The notes under the pieces were generated by a model. That model did not search any database and was not told where the DNA came from. It saw only the letters and a program-made list of their open reading frames with translations. Position numbers and translations under genes: made by a program. A DNA stretch of 14,029 nt from CAWBRT01 sp050015355 (lineage in GTDB: Bacteria > Acidobacteriota > Terriglobia > Terriglobales > Acidobacteriaceae), in contig JBEKBO010000120.1 of the NCBI GenBank assembly GCA_050015355.1, positions 1 through 14,029 on the forward strand, read 5' to 3'. Shown here in pieces: positions 1 through 6,667 of the stretch (its first letter is position 1; every line of letters begins with the position of its first letter).

Positions 1-924
1 GATCGTGCTCAGGCGGTAAAACAAGTCCTCGCGGAAAAGGCCCTGCCGCACCATGGAGGGCACATCGCGATTGGTCGCGGTCAGAATCCGGACATCCACT
101 CGAATTTCCGCGGTGCCGCCGACATGCCGGAACGTGGAGGTATCGAGGACGCGCAGCAGCTTGGTCTGCGTTGCAGGGCTCACCTCCCCGATCTCATCGA
201 GGAAAATCGTGCCGCCATTGGCGACTTCGAACAATCCAGGCTTGGCGCGGTCCGCTCCGGTGAATGCGCCACGCTCGTGACCGAACAGTTCGCTCTGGAG
301 CAGGGTTTCCTGCAGTGCGGCGCACTCGACCACCACGAATGGCCGCGACCGGCGGGAACTGCGCGCGTGAATCAGCTTGGCCACCCGTTCCTTTCCCGTG
401 CCAGTCTCGCCGGTTATGAGCACAGTCGAATCGCTGGGAGCCACCCGATCGATTAGATTGAGCAGGCGGCGGAATTCCGGGCTGTCGCCGATGAAGGAAT
501 TGCTGAGATCCGGGGGAGTCAGACCACGCTCGAGAAGATTCGCTCGCTGGCGTAGAGATCGCCGTTCGAGCGCCCTTTGAATGCGAATGTGGAGCTCGTC
601 CAGCGGGCAAGGCTTCACCACGTAATCGAAGGCACCGATACGGATCGATTCGATTGCGGTATCGATGGAACCGTGTCCAGTCAACATGATGACCTCGGTT
701 GCCGGCGTGGCGGCTTGGATGGCCTTCAGCGTCTCGAGCCCGCCCATTGCGGGCAAGCGCAGGTCCAGCAGGACGACTTCGGGCTCCGCCGCCACGACTC
801 GCCGGATTGCCTCCTCGCCCGTGCCCACCGCTTCAACTTCGTAGCCGAGACGACTCAGTTCGCCCGCCATCACCTGCCGGAATGCCGTATCGTCATCGAC
901 CAGAAGGAGGGAGGGTGGCTTCAT
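1..924 (-). CDS. NtrC-family sigma-54-dependent response regulator (3' end cut by the window)
   Basis: Cytoplasmic transcription activator; 308 codons are present and the remainder lies beyond base 1. Residues 1-120 are a receiver domain with the acidic pair D10/D11, phospho-acceptor D54 (in LLDLRLP), T82 and K104. Residues 143-308 are the sigma-54 AAA+ domain with Walker A GETGTGKE (172-179), the sigma-54 contact loop GAFTGA (219-224) and Walker B GGTIFLDEIGE (237-247). All key residues of a working activator are intact; the C-terminal HTH is not in the window. The ATG at 924 overlaps the upstream kinase stop as ATGA, so the two are probably translationally coupled partners. As a family such proteins bind enhancer-like sites about 100 bp upstream of -24/-12 promoters and remodel RNA polymerase-sigma-54. 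The nearest such promoter, at 2947-2962, drives the divergent cytochrome operon, which is the inferred target. Confidence 0.96.
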   Translation of the reverse strand, partial: MKPPSLLLVDDDTAFRQVMAGELSRLGYEVEAVGTGEEAIRRVVAAEPEVVLLDLRLPAMGGLETLKAIQAATPATEVIMLTGHGSIDTAIESIRIGAFDYVVKPCPLDELHIRIQRALERRSLRQRANLLERGLTPPDLSNSFIGDSPEFRRLLNLIDRVAPSDSTVLITGETGTGKERVAKLIHARSSRRSRPFVVVECAALQETLLQSELFGHERGAFTGADRAKPGLFEVANGGTIFLDEIGEVSPATQTKLLRVLDTSTFRHVGGTAEIRVDVRILTATNRDVPSMVRQGLFREDLFYRLSTI

Positions 925-2792
925 AGTGGGTCCTTCGGTTGCGGACCGGGATGGATTGCCGGGATTATGACCTCGAACATAGATCCCTTGCCAAGGGTGC
1001 TCTCTACCACGATGTTGCCTCCCCAGCTCCGGACAGCGTTCAACGACAGGAACAGACCGAGACCAGTGCCGCCCGGGCGAAGGCTGAAAAAGGGCTCGAA
1101 TATCTTTTGACGGTATTCCGGGGCAATGCCGCATCCTTCATCGGTGACGCGAATGTGCACAGTCTCACCGCCTTGGGTGGCAACGACCACCTTGCTGCCC
1201 GGCTTCGATGCCTGAATCGCGTTCAGCAGAAGATTGACCAGCAGGTTTTGCAACTCGGCCTCGTCGGCCCGGACATGCAGGGTGGTTGCGAACGGCCGGA
1301 CCGCGACCTCCACGGAGTTGGCGCGGGCCGTCGGATCGACGAGCCTCTGGGCGGCCTCGATAGCCGCATCCAGATCCACGATATCTCCGGCATGCGGCTG
1401 TCCGCGCGACAGGCGCAGGAAGTGCTGGGTGATACCGCGGCAGCGCAGGATCTGCTCGCGCGCGATCGTCGCATTCTCACGGATTCTGGCCTGATCCATG
1501 TGCCCGCCCTGTCCGGGGGGAGTCTCGCGGAGGATTCCCTCGACGCACACCAGGATTGTTGCCAGAGGGGTATTCATCTCGTGCGAAAACCCGGAGGCCA
1601 GGACTCCGACCGACGCCAGACGGTGGGCCTCGGCCAGCTTCGCTTCGGCCGCTCGCCGCTCGGAGATGTCTCGCCAGACCTCCACTACTTGGGCCAGCCG
1701 CCCCGAGGCGTCCAGAATCGGTGAAGCATGGATTTCTTCCCAAGCCACCGTGTTGCTGCCTGTCTTGCGCTCGCAAATCCGGACCTGGCGCCCACCCGAC
1801 CGCAGGCAGGCGAGGGTGGGGCAGTCGGACAGGTTGCACGGCCGCGGGCCGAGTTCGTAGCAGCAGCAGCCCAGAACCTGCTCGCGGGAGTTGCTGGCTC
1901 GCTGCAGAAAGGCGTCGTTGGCCGCAATAATCTTTCGTTCCGGGTCGAGGACCACGATCCCGTCATCAATACTGTTGATCACCGTTTCCAGCCGCTCCCG
2001 CTGGTTGCGGACTTCTCCAACCAGGCCTGACACCGAGTCGGCCATGGCATTGAACTCCTTTGCCAGCCACGCCAGCGTGTCCGAGCCTTCCGCTGGCACA
2101 CGCCGTTCGAGATCACCCTGGGAAATCAGGCGCGCCGTGGTTTCAAAACGCTGCAAGCGGCGCAAGACCGACACCCGGATCACCAGGGCGATGGCCCCCA
2201 CGATGACGAAGGTCAGGGCACCGGTGCTGGCTACCATCCAGCGCAGGTCCCGCGTCATCGCGGCACGGACCTCTCCGGCGTTGTAGTCCAGAATCAGGAT
2301 GCCATTGATCTTTTGGCTTGGATCGTGGCACCGGTAACACTCTGCGCGGTTACGAATCGGTACGACGGTTCTCAGAATCGTTCCACCCCGGGTCTCGATC
2401 ACGCGGCTGGATGCCCGGCGTTCCGGCGGATCGCGATGGCAGGCCTGGCAGGTGGGAGAGTCGATCCGGAAATCATTCCCCACAGTCCCCGGCTTACTCG
2501 AGTAGCGTTCCACGCCGCTGCGGTCCAGCACTACAAGTTGTTCGACGCGCGACTGTTTACCGAAGCTCTCGATCATTTGTGCTATCAGAGTGCGGTCATT
2601 TGCAATCATCTGGTGCTCGAGCGCGGTTCGGATCAATTCGCCTTCGGCGAGAGCACTGGTGCGTACGGTTTCGAGAAGGCTTCGAAAGTGATGGACCGAA
2701 TAGACGTAGGCGGCGACCGTGCAGGCCACTACCACCGCCGCGGTGATACCGAGCGCGAGACCAACCGTCATACTGGCAAAACGTAACTTCAT
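921..2792 (-). CDS. Membrane sensor histidine kinase with a two-CxxCH haem sensor domain and a PAS domain
   Basis: A 623-residue inner-membrane kinase. TM1 is at about 9-31 and TM2 at about 186-208, bracketing an extracytoplasmic domain with two haem c motifs, CQACH (115-119) and CYRCH (152-156). HAMP follows (about 209-262), then PAS (about 266-376) with seven cysteines between 309 and 340, HisKA with the H-box SHEMNTPL (H404), and an ATPase domain with N524, DEGCGI (551-556) and GTGLGL (575-580). The haem motifs suggest it reads redox state, O2, NO or a cytochrome partner; that ligand is inference. The start at 2792 is chosen because it places a normal signal anchor at the N terminus, although its Shine-Dalgarno is poor. 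An in-frame ATG at 2903 has AAGG at good spacing but would add 37 unusual, Cys/His-rich residues read through the inverted-repeat region. The stop overlaps the regulator start by 4 bp. Confidence 0.95.
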   Translation of the reverse strand: MKLRFASMTVGLALGITAAVVVACTVAAYVYSVHHFRSLLETVRTSALAEGELIRTALEHQMIANDRTLIAQMIESFGKQSRVEQLVVLDRSGVERYSSKPGTVGNDFRIDSPTCQACHRDPPERRASSRVIETRGGTILRTVVPIRNRAECYRCHDPSQKINGILILDYNAGEVRAAMTRDLRWMVASTGALTFVIVGAIALVIRVSVLRRLQRFETTARLISQGDLERRVPAEGSDTLAWLAKEFNAMADSVSGLVGEVRNQRERLETVINSIDDGIVVLDPERKIIAANDAFLQRASNSREQVLGCCCYELGPRPCNLSDCPTLACLRSGGRQVRICERKTGSNTVAWEEIHASPILDASGRLAQVVEVWRDISERRAAEAKLAEAHRLASVGVLASGFSHEMNTPLATILVCVEGILRETPPGQGGHMDQARIRENATIAREQILRCRGITQHFLRLSRGQPHAGDIVDLDAAIEAAQRLVDPTARANSVEVAVRPFATTLHVRADEAELQNLLVNLLLNAIQASKPGSKVVVATQGGETVHIRVTDEGCGIAPEYRQKIFEPFFSLRPGGTGLGLFLSLNAVRSWGGNIVVESTLGKGSMFEVIIPAIHPGPQPKDPL

Positions 2793-2848
2793 GGTGATGA
2801 CAACAGAGGTTGCCGGATGATGGCACACGCGGTGGCAGCCGTCAACGA

Positions 2849-2875
2849 CTGACAAAAAGTCAGGCCCAACCTGAC
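2849..2875. promoter_or_regulatory. Alternating inverted repeats, candidate activator (UAS) site
   Basis: Three half-sites alternate in orientation: CTGAC (2849-2853), five A, GTCAGG (2859-2864), CCCAA, CCTGAC (2870-2875). The outer pair forms a perfect 6+6 bp palindrome with a 5-bp centre, and half-sites recur about every 10-11 bp, one helical turn. A weaker CTGGCAG follows at 2879-2885. The cluster lies about 100-125 bp upstream of the predicted start site of the sigma-54 promoter, the usual distance for an NtrC-type enhancer, and about 57-83 bp upstream of the kinase start, so it could also autoregulate the kinase/regulator pair. That the regulator at 1-924 binds here is inference. Confidence 0.55.
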
Positions 2876-2946
2876 AATCTGGCAGTCCGTTGTTCAGGCA
2901 CATCCCCGCCTTGTCTGAAAGAAAAGGAGTTAGGCCACGGCCAATG

Positions 2947-2962
2947 TTGGCATACCACGTGC
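2947..2962 (+). promoter_or_regulatory. Sigma-54 (-24/-12) promoter of the cytochrome operon
   Basis: TTGGCA (2947-2952) and GTGC (2959-2962) give the invariant GG and GC dinucleotides with exactly 10 bases between them. Compared with TTGGCAC-N5-TTGC, only the sixth base of the first block and the first T of TTGC differ. Transcription would start near 2974, just before the Shine-Dalgarno AAGGAGG (2978-2984) and the ATG at 2994, giving a short leader. The presence of a complete sigma-54 activator gene on the divergent side supports the call. Confidence 0.6.
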
Positions 2963-2993
2963 CCTTAGGAAGCGCTGAAGGAGGATTTCTGCC

Positions 2994-3332
2994 ATGGAAA
3001 TGTTCTTGATGTGCTTGTGCATCAGCGTATTTGGGCTGGGAGTCGCGGCTGCTGCGTTTGGGACGGCGACGCGTTCGGAGTCACCAGATTCAGCTGTGAA
3101 GCCTGAGCTTCCGTTGGTCAAGGCGGTTGCCCCGGCCCACTTTTTCTCGGACCATGTGGCTGCACCGCCGCCTGTACCGCCAGTTGTCCAGCCCTGGCAG
3201 GTGCCCATTGAGGTCCTGTTGCTGCAACTTGAAAACCACGTCCGGCTGGAGCAGGCCGCCGCGGAATCGTTCGTAGAATTTCCCACGTACGCCCTGTTGC
3301 ACAGCAAGACAACTTCGCGGTTTATGAACTGA
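2994..3332 (+). CDS. Small membrane-anchored or exported protein of unknown function, first gene of the cytochrome operon
   Basis: A 112-residue protein that I do not recognise as a named family. Residues about 3-22 are hydrophobic with several Ala/Gly, fitting a signal peptide or an N-terminal anchor. A Pro-rich linker follows (about 56-68, PPPVPPVVQPW), then a predicted amphipathic helix (about 70-95) containing LLLQLENHVRLEQAAAES. The start is well supported: AAGGAGG ends 9 bases before the ATG at 2994. It sits directly behind the sigma-54 promoter and 11 bp before the next gene, so it is probably co-expressed with the Rieske/cytochrome b complex; an accessory or assembly role is inference. 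The one His in the helix and the N-terminal Cys pair do not form a recognisable metal or haem motif. Confidence 0.8.
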   Translation: MEMFLMCLCISVFGLGVAAAAFGTATRSESPDSAVKPELPLVKAVAPAHFFSDHVAAPPPVPPVVQPWQVPIEVLLLQLENHVRLEQAAAESFVEFPTYALLHSKTTSRFMN

Positions 3333-3343
3333 GAGAGTGGCTC

Positions 3344-3805
3344 ATGACGCATGAACTGCTGAACGGTCTCTCGTCCGCCGAGATGGACCAGGTTCTGGGA
3401 CTCGGCGCCAGGCTGACCGTTCCCAGCGGAACCTCGCTGTTCCACCTGGGAGACCCAGCCGATCGCCTGTTCCTGACCGAACGCGGCCGAATCAGGCTTA
3501 CCCTGCCGATGCAGGTCCGGGGCAAGGAAGAGGAGATTCTCGTGGAAGAAAGATCTCCCGGCCAGATCGTGGGCTGGTCGGCCCTGATTCCGCCCTACCG
3601 GTTCACCCTCACCGCAACCGCGCCGCTGGAAACGGAAGTTATCGCCCTGCCGCGGGAGACGTTGGTCGACTATTTTGCCGCTCATCCGGCGGCTGGGTAT
3701 AAAATCGCTCTGAATCTGGCAGTCGTCATTGGACATCGCCTGCACCTGTTCCAAACGATGTGGCTGCGCGAGATGCAGCGTAACGTGGAAGCGCGTTCTG
3801 CTTGA
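3344..3805 (+). CDS. Cyclic-nucleotide-binding-fold protein without a DNA-binding domain
   Basis: A 153-residue cytoplasmic protein. Residues about 10-130 match the CRP/FNR-type cNMP jelly roll: GTSLFHLGDPADRLFLTERGRIRL is characteristic of the early strands, and the phosphate-cassette region is GWSALIPPYRFTLTATA. After the C-helix (about 110-150) the protein ends, so there is no winged helix and it is not a CRP-type transcription factor. In canonical cAMP binders the cassette begins FGE; here the Glu position is Trp/Ser while Arg and Thr remain, so the ligand may not be cAMP. Its place between the leader gene and the Rieske gene suggests a sensor or regulatory subunit of the complex, or a protein-protein adaptor; that role is inference. 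GAGAGAG precedes the ATG. Confidence 0.88.
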   Translation: MTHELLNGLSSAEMDQVLGLGARLTVPSGTSLFHLGDPADRLFLTERGRIRLTLPMQVRGKEEEILVEERSPGQIVGWSALIPPYRFTLTATAPLETEVIALPRETLVDYFAAHPAAGYKIALNLAVVIGHRLHLFQTMWLREMQRNVEARSA

Positions 3806-3821
3806 CCCGGGGAATCGACCT

Positions 3822-3878
3822 ATGAGACTGGCAATCCGGATCCGGAGTGGTTCCTGCGGCAGGGGGCGCAGCGAATGA
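3822..3878 (+). CDS. Possible 18-codon leader ORF coupled to the Rieske gene
   Basis: An ATG at 3822 opens an 18-codon, Arg-rich frame whose TGA overlaps the Rieske ATG as ATGA (3875-3878). GGGGAA lies a few bases upstream as a possible ribosome binding site. It occupies the 69-bp gap between the cNMP-fold gene and the Rieske gene, so it may allow ribosome re-initiation on the Rieske start. The peptide has no recognisable feature and the frame may be chance. Confidence 0.25.
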   Translation: MRLAIRIRSGSCGRGRSE

Positions 3879-4336
3879 CGGCTGACCAACTTTCCCAACC
3901 CGAACCGACGCGCCGCCGCGTGATTGGAATCTTCCTCGGTGGCGGCCTGCTGGCTTCTTTTGCTTCTTTCATCTACCCCGTAATGCGCTATCTTGTTCCT
4001 CCGGCAGTGGCAGATCTCGGCGGGAACGACATCGTCGCCGCCAAGATCGCGGAGCTGAAGCCGAATTCCGGCAAGATTTTCCGTTTCGGCAGCCGCCCCG
4101 GCCTGTTGATCATGAACAGCGACGGCACTTATCGCGCGCTCTCCGCCACTTGCACCCACCTCGGCTGCACGGTGCAGTATCGCAGCGATCTGCGCGAGGT
4201 CTGGTGTGCCTGCCACAATGGAATCTACGATCTCAATGGCCGCAACGTCTCCGGTCCTCCGCCAAGGCCACTCGATGTGTTTGATGTCCACGTGCGCGGC
4301 GATGAGGTTGTCGTCAGCCGGAAGCGGGAGGTTTGA
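3875..4336 (+). CDS. Rieske [2Fe-2S] protein of a bc1/b6f-type complex
   Basis: A 153-residue Rieske subunit that takes electrons from quinol at the Qo site of cytochrome b and passes them to a cytochrome c. A Tat-like basic stretch (TRRR, 12-15) leads into one N-terminal membrane anchor (about 17-40); the cluster domain would lie outside the membrane. Box I is CTHLGC (93-98) and box II is CACHNG (111-116). C93/H95 and C111/H114 fit the cluster ligands, with C98 and C113 as the disulfide pair. Box II has HNG where many Rieske proteins have HGS, and GPPPRPL (127-133) is the proline loop. The length is short, as in b6f-type and other bacterial forms. GGGGG lies about 12 bases before the ATG. 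The 3' end overlaps the preferred region of the cytochrome b start. Confidence 0.96.
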   Translation: MTADQLSQPEPTRRRVIGIFLGGGLLASFASFIYPVMRYLVPPAVADLGGNDIVAAKIAELKPNSGKIFRFGSRPGLLIMNSDGTYRALSATCTHLGCTVQYRSDLREVWCACHNGIYDLNGRNVSGPPPRPLDVFDVHVRGDEVVVSRKREV

Positions 4337-4338
4337 CC

Positions 4339-5418
4339 TTGTTCGCCGCCCTCAGCCGCTGGCTTGATGAACGACTTGACTGGGACGACCTCACAGCCCC
4401 GCTCCGCCACAAGACCGTCCCCACTCATCGCCTGTCCTACTGGTATTTCCTCGGAGGCATTACCCTTTTTCTCTTCGTGATCCAGGTGCTGACCGGGATC
4501 TTGCTGCTCCTGTATTACCGTCCGGGTGCCAACGAAGCCTTCGAAAGCGTCCAGTACATCATGACCCAGGTGCGGTTTGGCTGGCTGATTCGTTCCATCC
4601 ACTCCTGGTCAGCCAATCTCATGGTTTTTACTGCCTTTGCGCACATGTTCAGCGTGGTGTTTCTCAAGGCCTACCGCAAACCCAGGGAGCTGACATGGAT
4701 CAGCGGTATGCTTCTTCTATTTCTTGTCATGGGATTTGGGTTCAGCGGGTATCTGCTGCCCTGGAACACGCTGGCCTTCTTCGCCACCAAGGTCGGCACC
4801 GAGATTACTGGGCAGGTTCCGATCATCGGCAAGCCCATGATGATCTTTCTCCGCGGTGGTGAAGAGGTGACTGGAGCCACGCTGACCAGGTTCTTTGGAT
4901 TCCATGTCGCCGTTCTACCCGGATTGGCAACCTTGCTGATCCTGCTGCACCTGTTGCTGGTTCAACGCCTTGGCATGAGCATTCCCCCGAAACTGGAAGT
5001 TCAGTGGACCGCGAATCCGTCTGCCAAGCGGGAAATGAAATTCTTTCCTAACTTCTTGCTGCGAGAATTGATGGCTTGGTACGTGGCCCTGGGAGTGCTG
5101 GGCGCGTTGGCAGCGGTCTTCCCGTGGAACCTCGGTGTCAAGGCAGATCCTTTTGTGCCTGCCCCAGCGGGAATCAAGCCCGAGTGGTACTTCCTCTTCA
5201 TGTTCCAGACGCTCAAGCTCATCCCGTCCAAAGTGTGGTTCATCGACGGGGAGGTTTTGGGTGTACTTGTTTTCGGCCTGGCCGGCTTGTTGTGGCTATT
5301 GCTGCCTTTTTTTGAGAGTGACCAACCCTCACGCACGAAAGGGTGGATCACTGGGCTTGCAGTCTTTGCTCTTGCGTACATGGCAGGTATGAGTGTTTAT
5401 GGCTATCTTGCGAAATAG
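4339..5418 (+). CDS. Fused cytochrome b (b6 plus subunit IV type)
   Basis: The integral membrane subunit of the quinol:cytochrome c oxidoreductase, about 359 residues with about eight helices. Residue numbers here count from the alternative start at 4333. Haem ligands are H90/H104 (13 residues between) and H191/H206 (14 between); the 14 spacing is the b6-type pattern. KPEWYFLFMFQ (282-292) carries the Qo-site PEWY motif. The first half matches cytochrome b6 (GGITL, YYRP, FGWLIRS, KPRELTW) and the second half matches subunit IV, so the two are fused. The position of the b6 cysteine that binds haem ci is Phe (F39), so that haem should be absent. TTG at 4339 is preferred as start because GGGAGG (4326-4331) ends 7 bases before it; TTG at 4333 is too close to that site. 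Confidence 0.95.
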   Translation: MFAALSRWLDERLDWDDLTAPLRHKTVPTHRLSYWYFLGGITLFLFVIQVLTGILLLLYYRPGANEAFESVQYIMTQVRFGWLIRSIHSWSANLMVFTAFAHMFSVVFLKAYRKPRELTWISGMLLLFLVMGFGFSGYLLPWNTLAFFATKVGTEITGQVPIIGKPMMIFLRGGEEVTGATLTRFFGFHVAVLPGLATLLILLHLLLVQRLGMSIPPKLEVQWTANPSAKREMKFFPNFLLRELMAWYVALGVLGALAAVFPWNLGVKADPFVPAPAGIKPEWYFLFMFQTLKLIPSKVWFIDGEVLGVLVFGLAGLLWLLLPFFESDQPSRTKGWITGLAVFALAYMAGMSVYGYLAK

Positions 5419-6667
5419 GCTCCGGCCGTTCAGCGCAGCCCGCTATGCCGGACTGGCCGGCTTCGTCGTGCTCGCAGCGTGCCTGGGTTATGGGCAAACC
5501 AAGAACTCCTGCCTGGATTGTCACTCTGCCTTGCCTGATCCCCTGGGGGTGAGCCAGGAGAAGTTCAGCCAGGATATACACGCACAAAAGGGTTTGACTT
5601 GCGCCAGCTGCCACGGCGGCGACCCAACCAGCGACGATCCAGACAAAGCCATGAGCCGAAAGGCGGGGTGGAAAGGCAAGATTGATCGCAAGCAGATCCC
5701 GCAGTTGTGCGGAACTTGCCATTCGGATCCGGCCTATATTCGGCAGTTCAACCCCAGCTTGCGCACGGACGAGTTGGGCCAGTACCGCACCAGTGTGCAC
5801 GGCAAGCGCCTCGCGGCTGGAGACACGAAGGTTGCAGTGTGCACGGATTGTCATAGTGTCCACGATCTAAGGGCGCCCAGCGATCCCCGTTCCACGGTTA
5901 ACCCGGTCAACGTGGCGAACACGTGCGCTCGCTGCCATTCTGACGCGGGTTACATGAAGGGATACTCCATTCCCACGGATCAGTTCGCCAAGTACAGCAC
6001 CAGCGTCCACCACGATGCGCTCGCGGTGCGCGGCGATCTGAGTGCACCAACCTGTACAACGTGCCACGGAAACCATGGCGCGGCGCCGCCAGGAGTAGAT
6101 AAGGTTCAGAATGTGTGTTCGAACTGTCACACTTTCCAAGCCCAGATGTACGACAAAAGTTCGCACAAAGCGGCCTTTCAAGCGGCTTCTCTTCCAGGAT
6201 GCGTTGTGTGTCACAGCAATCATGGCATCAGCCATCCAACTGACGCGAAGCTGGGCAGTGGCCCTGACACCGTCTGCATGCAGTGTCATTCCCCAGGTGA
6301 CGCCTGTGATCAAGCAAGGGCAGGATTGCAAAGTGCCTTGAGTCAATTGGACAAGGCCATCAAAAGCGCAGACCACGTTCTCAGTGTCGCCGAGTCTTCC
6401 GGCATGGAGGTGAGCGAGGCTAAGCTGGGACAGGATCAGGCACGGGATTCGCTGACCAAGGCTCGAGTCACGATCCATAGCTTCCGGACGGACTTGGTGG
6501 ATCAGGATATTCAAGCCGGCCTGAAAATCGCCGCCAAAAACCTGCAAGCTGGGAAGGAAGCCATGGTTGAACGCAACCATCGCCGTGTCGGGCTTGGAAT
6601 GTCCCTCATCGCGATCGGGATAGTGTTGGCTGGGCTTAGGCTGTACATCAAGAAGATAGAGAGTTAG
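5393..6667 (+). CDS. Nonahaem cytochrome c with C-terminal membrane anchor
   Basis: A 424-residue exported cytochrome. A signal sequence lies at about 10-34, then nine CxxCH haem motifs begin at residues 40, 70, 106, 150, 178, 221, 242, 270 and 295. Many extra His residues (for example SVHGKR, SVHHDA, SSHKAA, SNHGIS) could be distal ligands, so most haems are probably bis-His. Residues about 305-395 have no haem motif and look like long helices, followed by a TM segment at about 402-420 that tethers the protein to the inner membrane. The gene overlaps cytochrome b by 26 bp. The GTG at 5393 has AGG five bases upstream; an in-frame ATG at 5399 is the alternative. As the last gene of the operon it is the likely electron acceptor from the Rieske protein, passing electrons to a reductase, an oxidase or outside the cell; the end acceptor is unknown. 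Confidence 0.95.
   Translation: MFMAILRNRLRPFSAARYAGLAGFVVLAACLGYGQTKNSCLDCHSALPDPLGVSQEKFSQDIHAQKGLTCASCHGGDPTSDDPDKAMSRKAGWKGKIDRKQIPQLCGTCHSDPAYIRQFNPSLRTDELGQYRTSVHGKRLAAGDTKVAVCTDCHSVHDLRAPSDPRSTVNPVNVANTCARCHSDAGYMKGYSIPTDQFAKYSTSVHHDALAVRGDLSAPTCTTCHGNHGAAPPGVDKVQNVCSNCHTFQAQMYDKSSHKAAFQAASLPGCVVCHSNHGISHPTDAKLGSGPDTVCMQCHSPGDACDQARAGLQSALSQLDKAIKSADHVLSVAESSGMEVSEAKLGQDQARDSLTKARVTIHSFRTDLVDQDIQAGLKIAAKNLQAGKEAMVERNHRRVGLGMSLIAIGIVLAGLRLYIKKIES

Noticed and set aside
939..1724. Plus-strand 261-codon open frame
   Set aside because: It is the shadow of the histidine kinase gene, whose catalytic motifs are unambiguous.
2825..2842. Minus-strand TGCCAC...GTGC as a sigma-54 promoter for the kinase gene
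   Set aside because: Spacing is right, but the nearly invariant GG at -24 is GC; too weak to call.
2881..2894. TGGCAG...TTGT resembling a second sigma-54 promoter
   Set aside because: The GG and G/T elements are one base too close together, and the conserved GC is GT.
2930..4291. Long minus-strand open frame (453 codons) opposite the first genes of the cytochrome operon
   Set aside because: It is antisense to genes with clear family motifs (cNMP fold, Rieske), has a Gln/Arg/His-rich composition without domains, and is explained by GC-rich codon bias.
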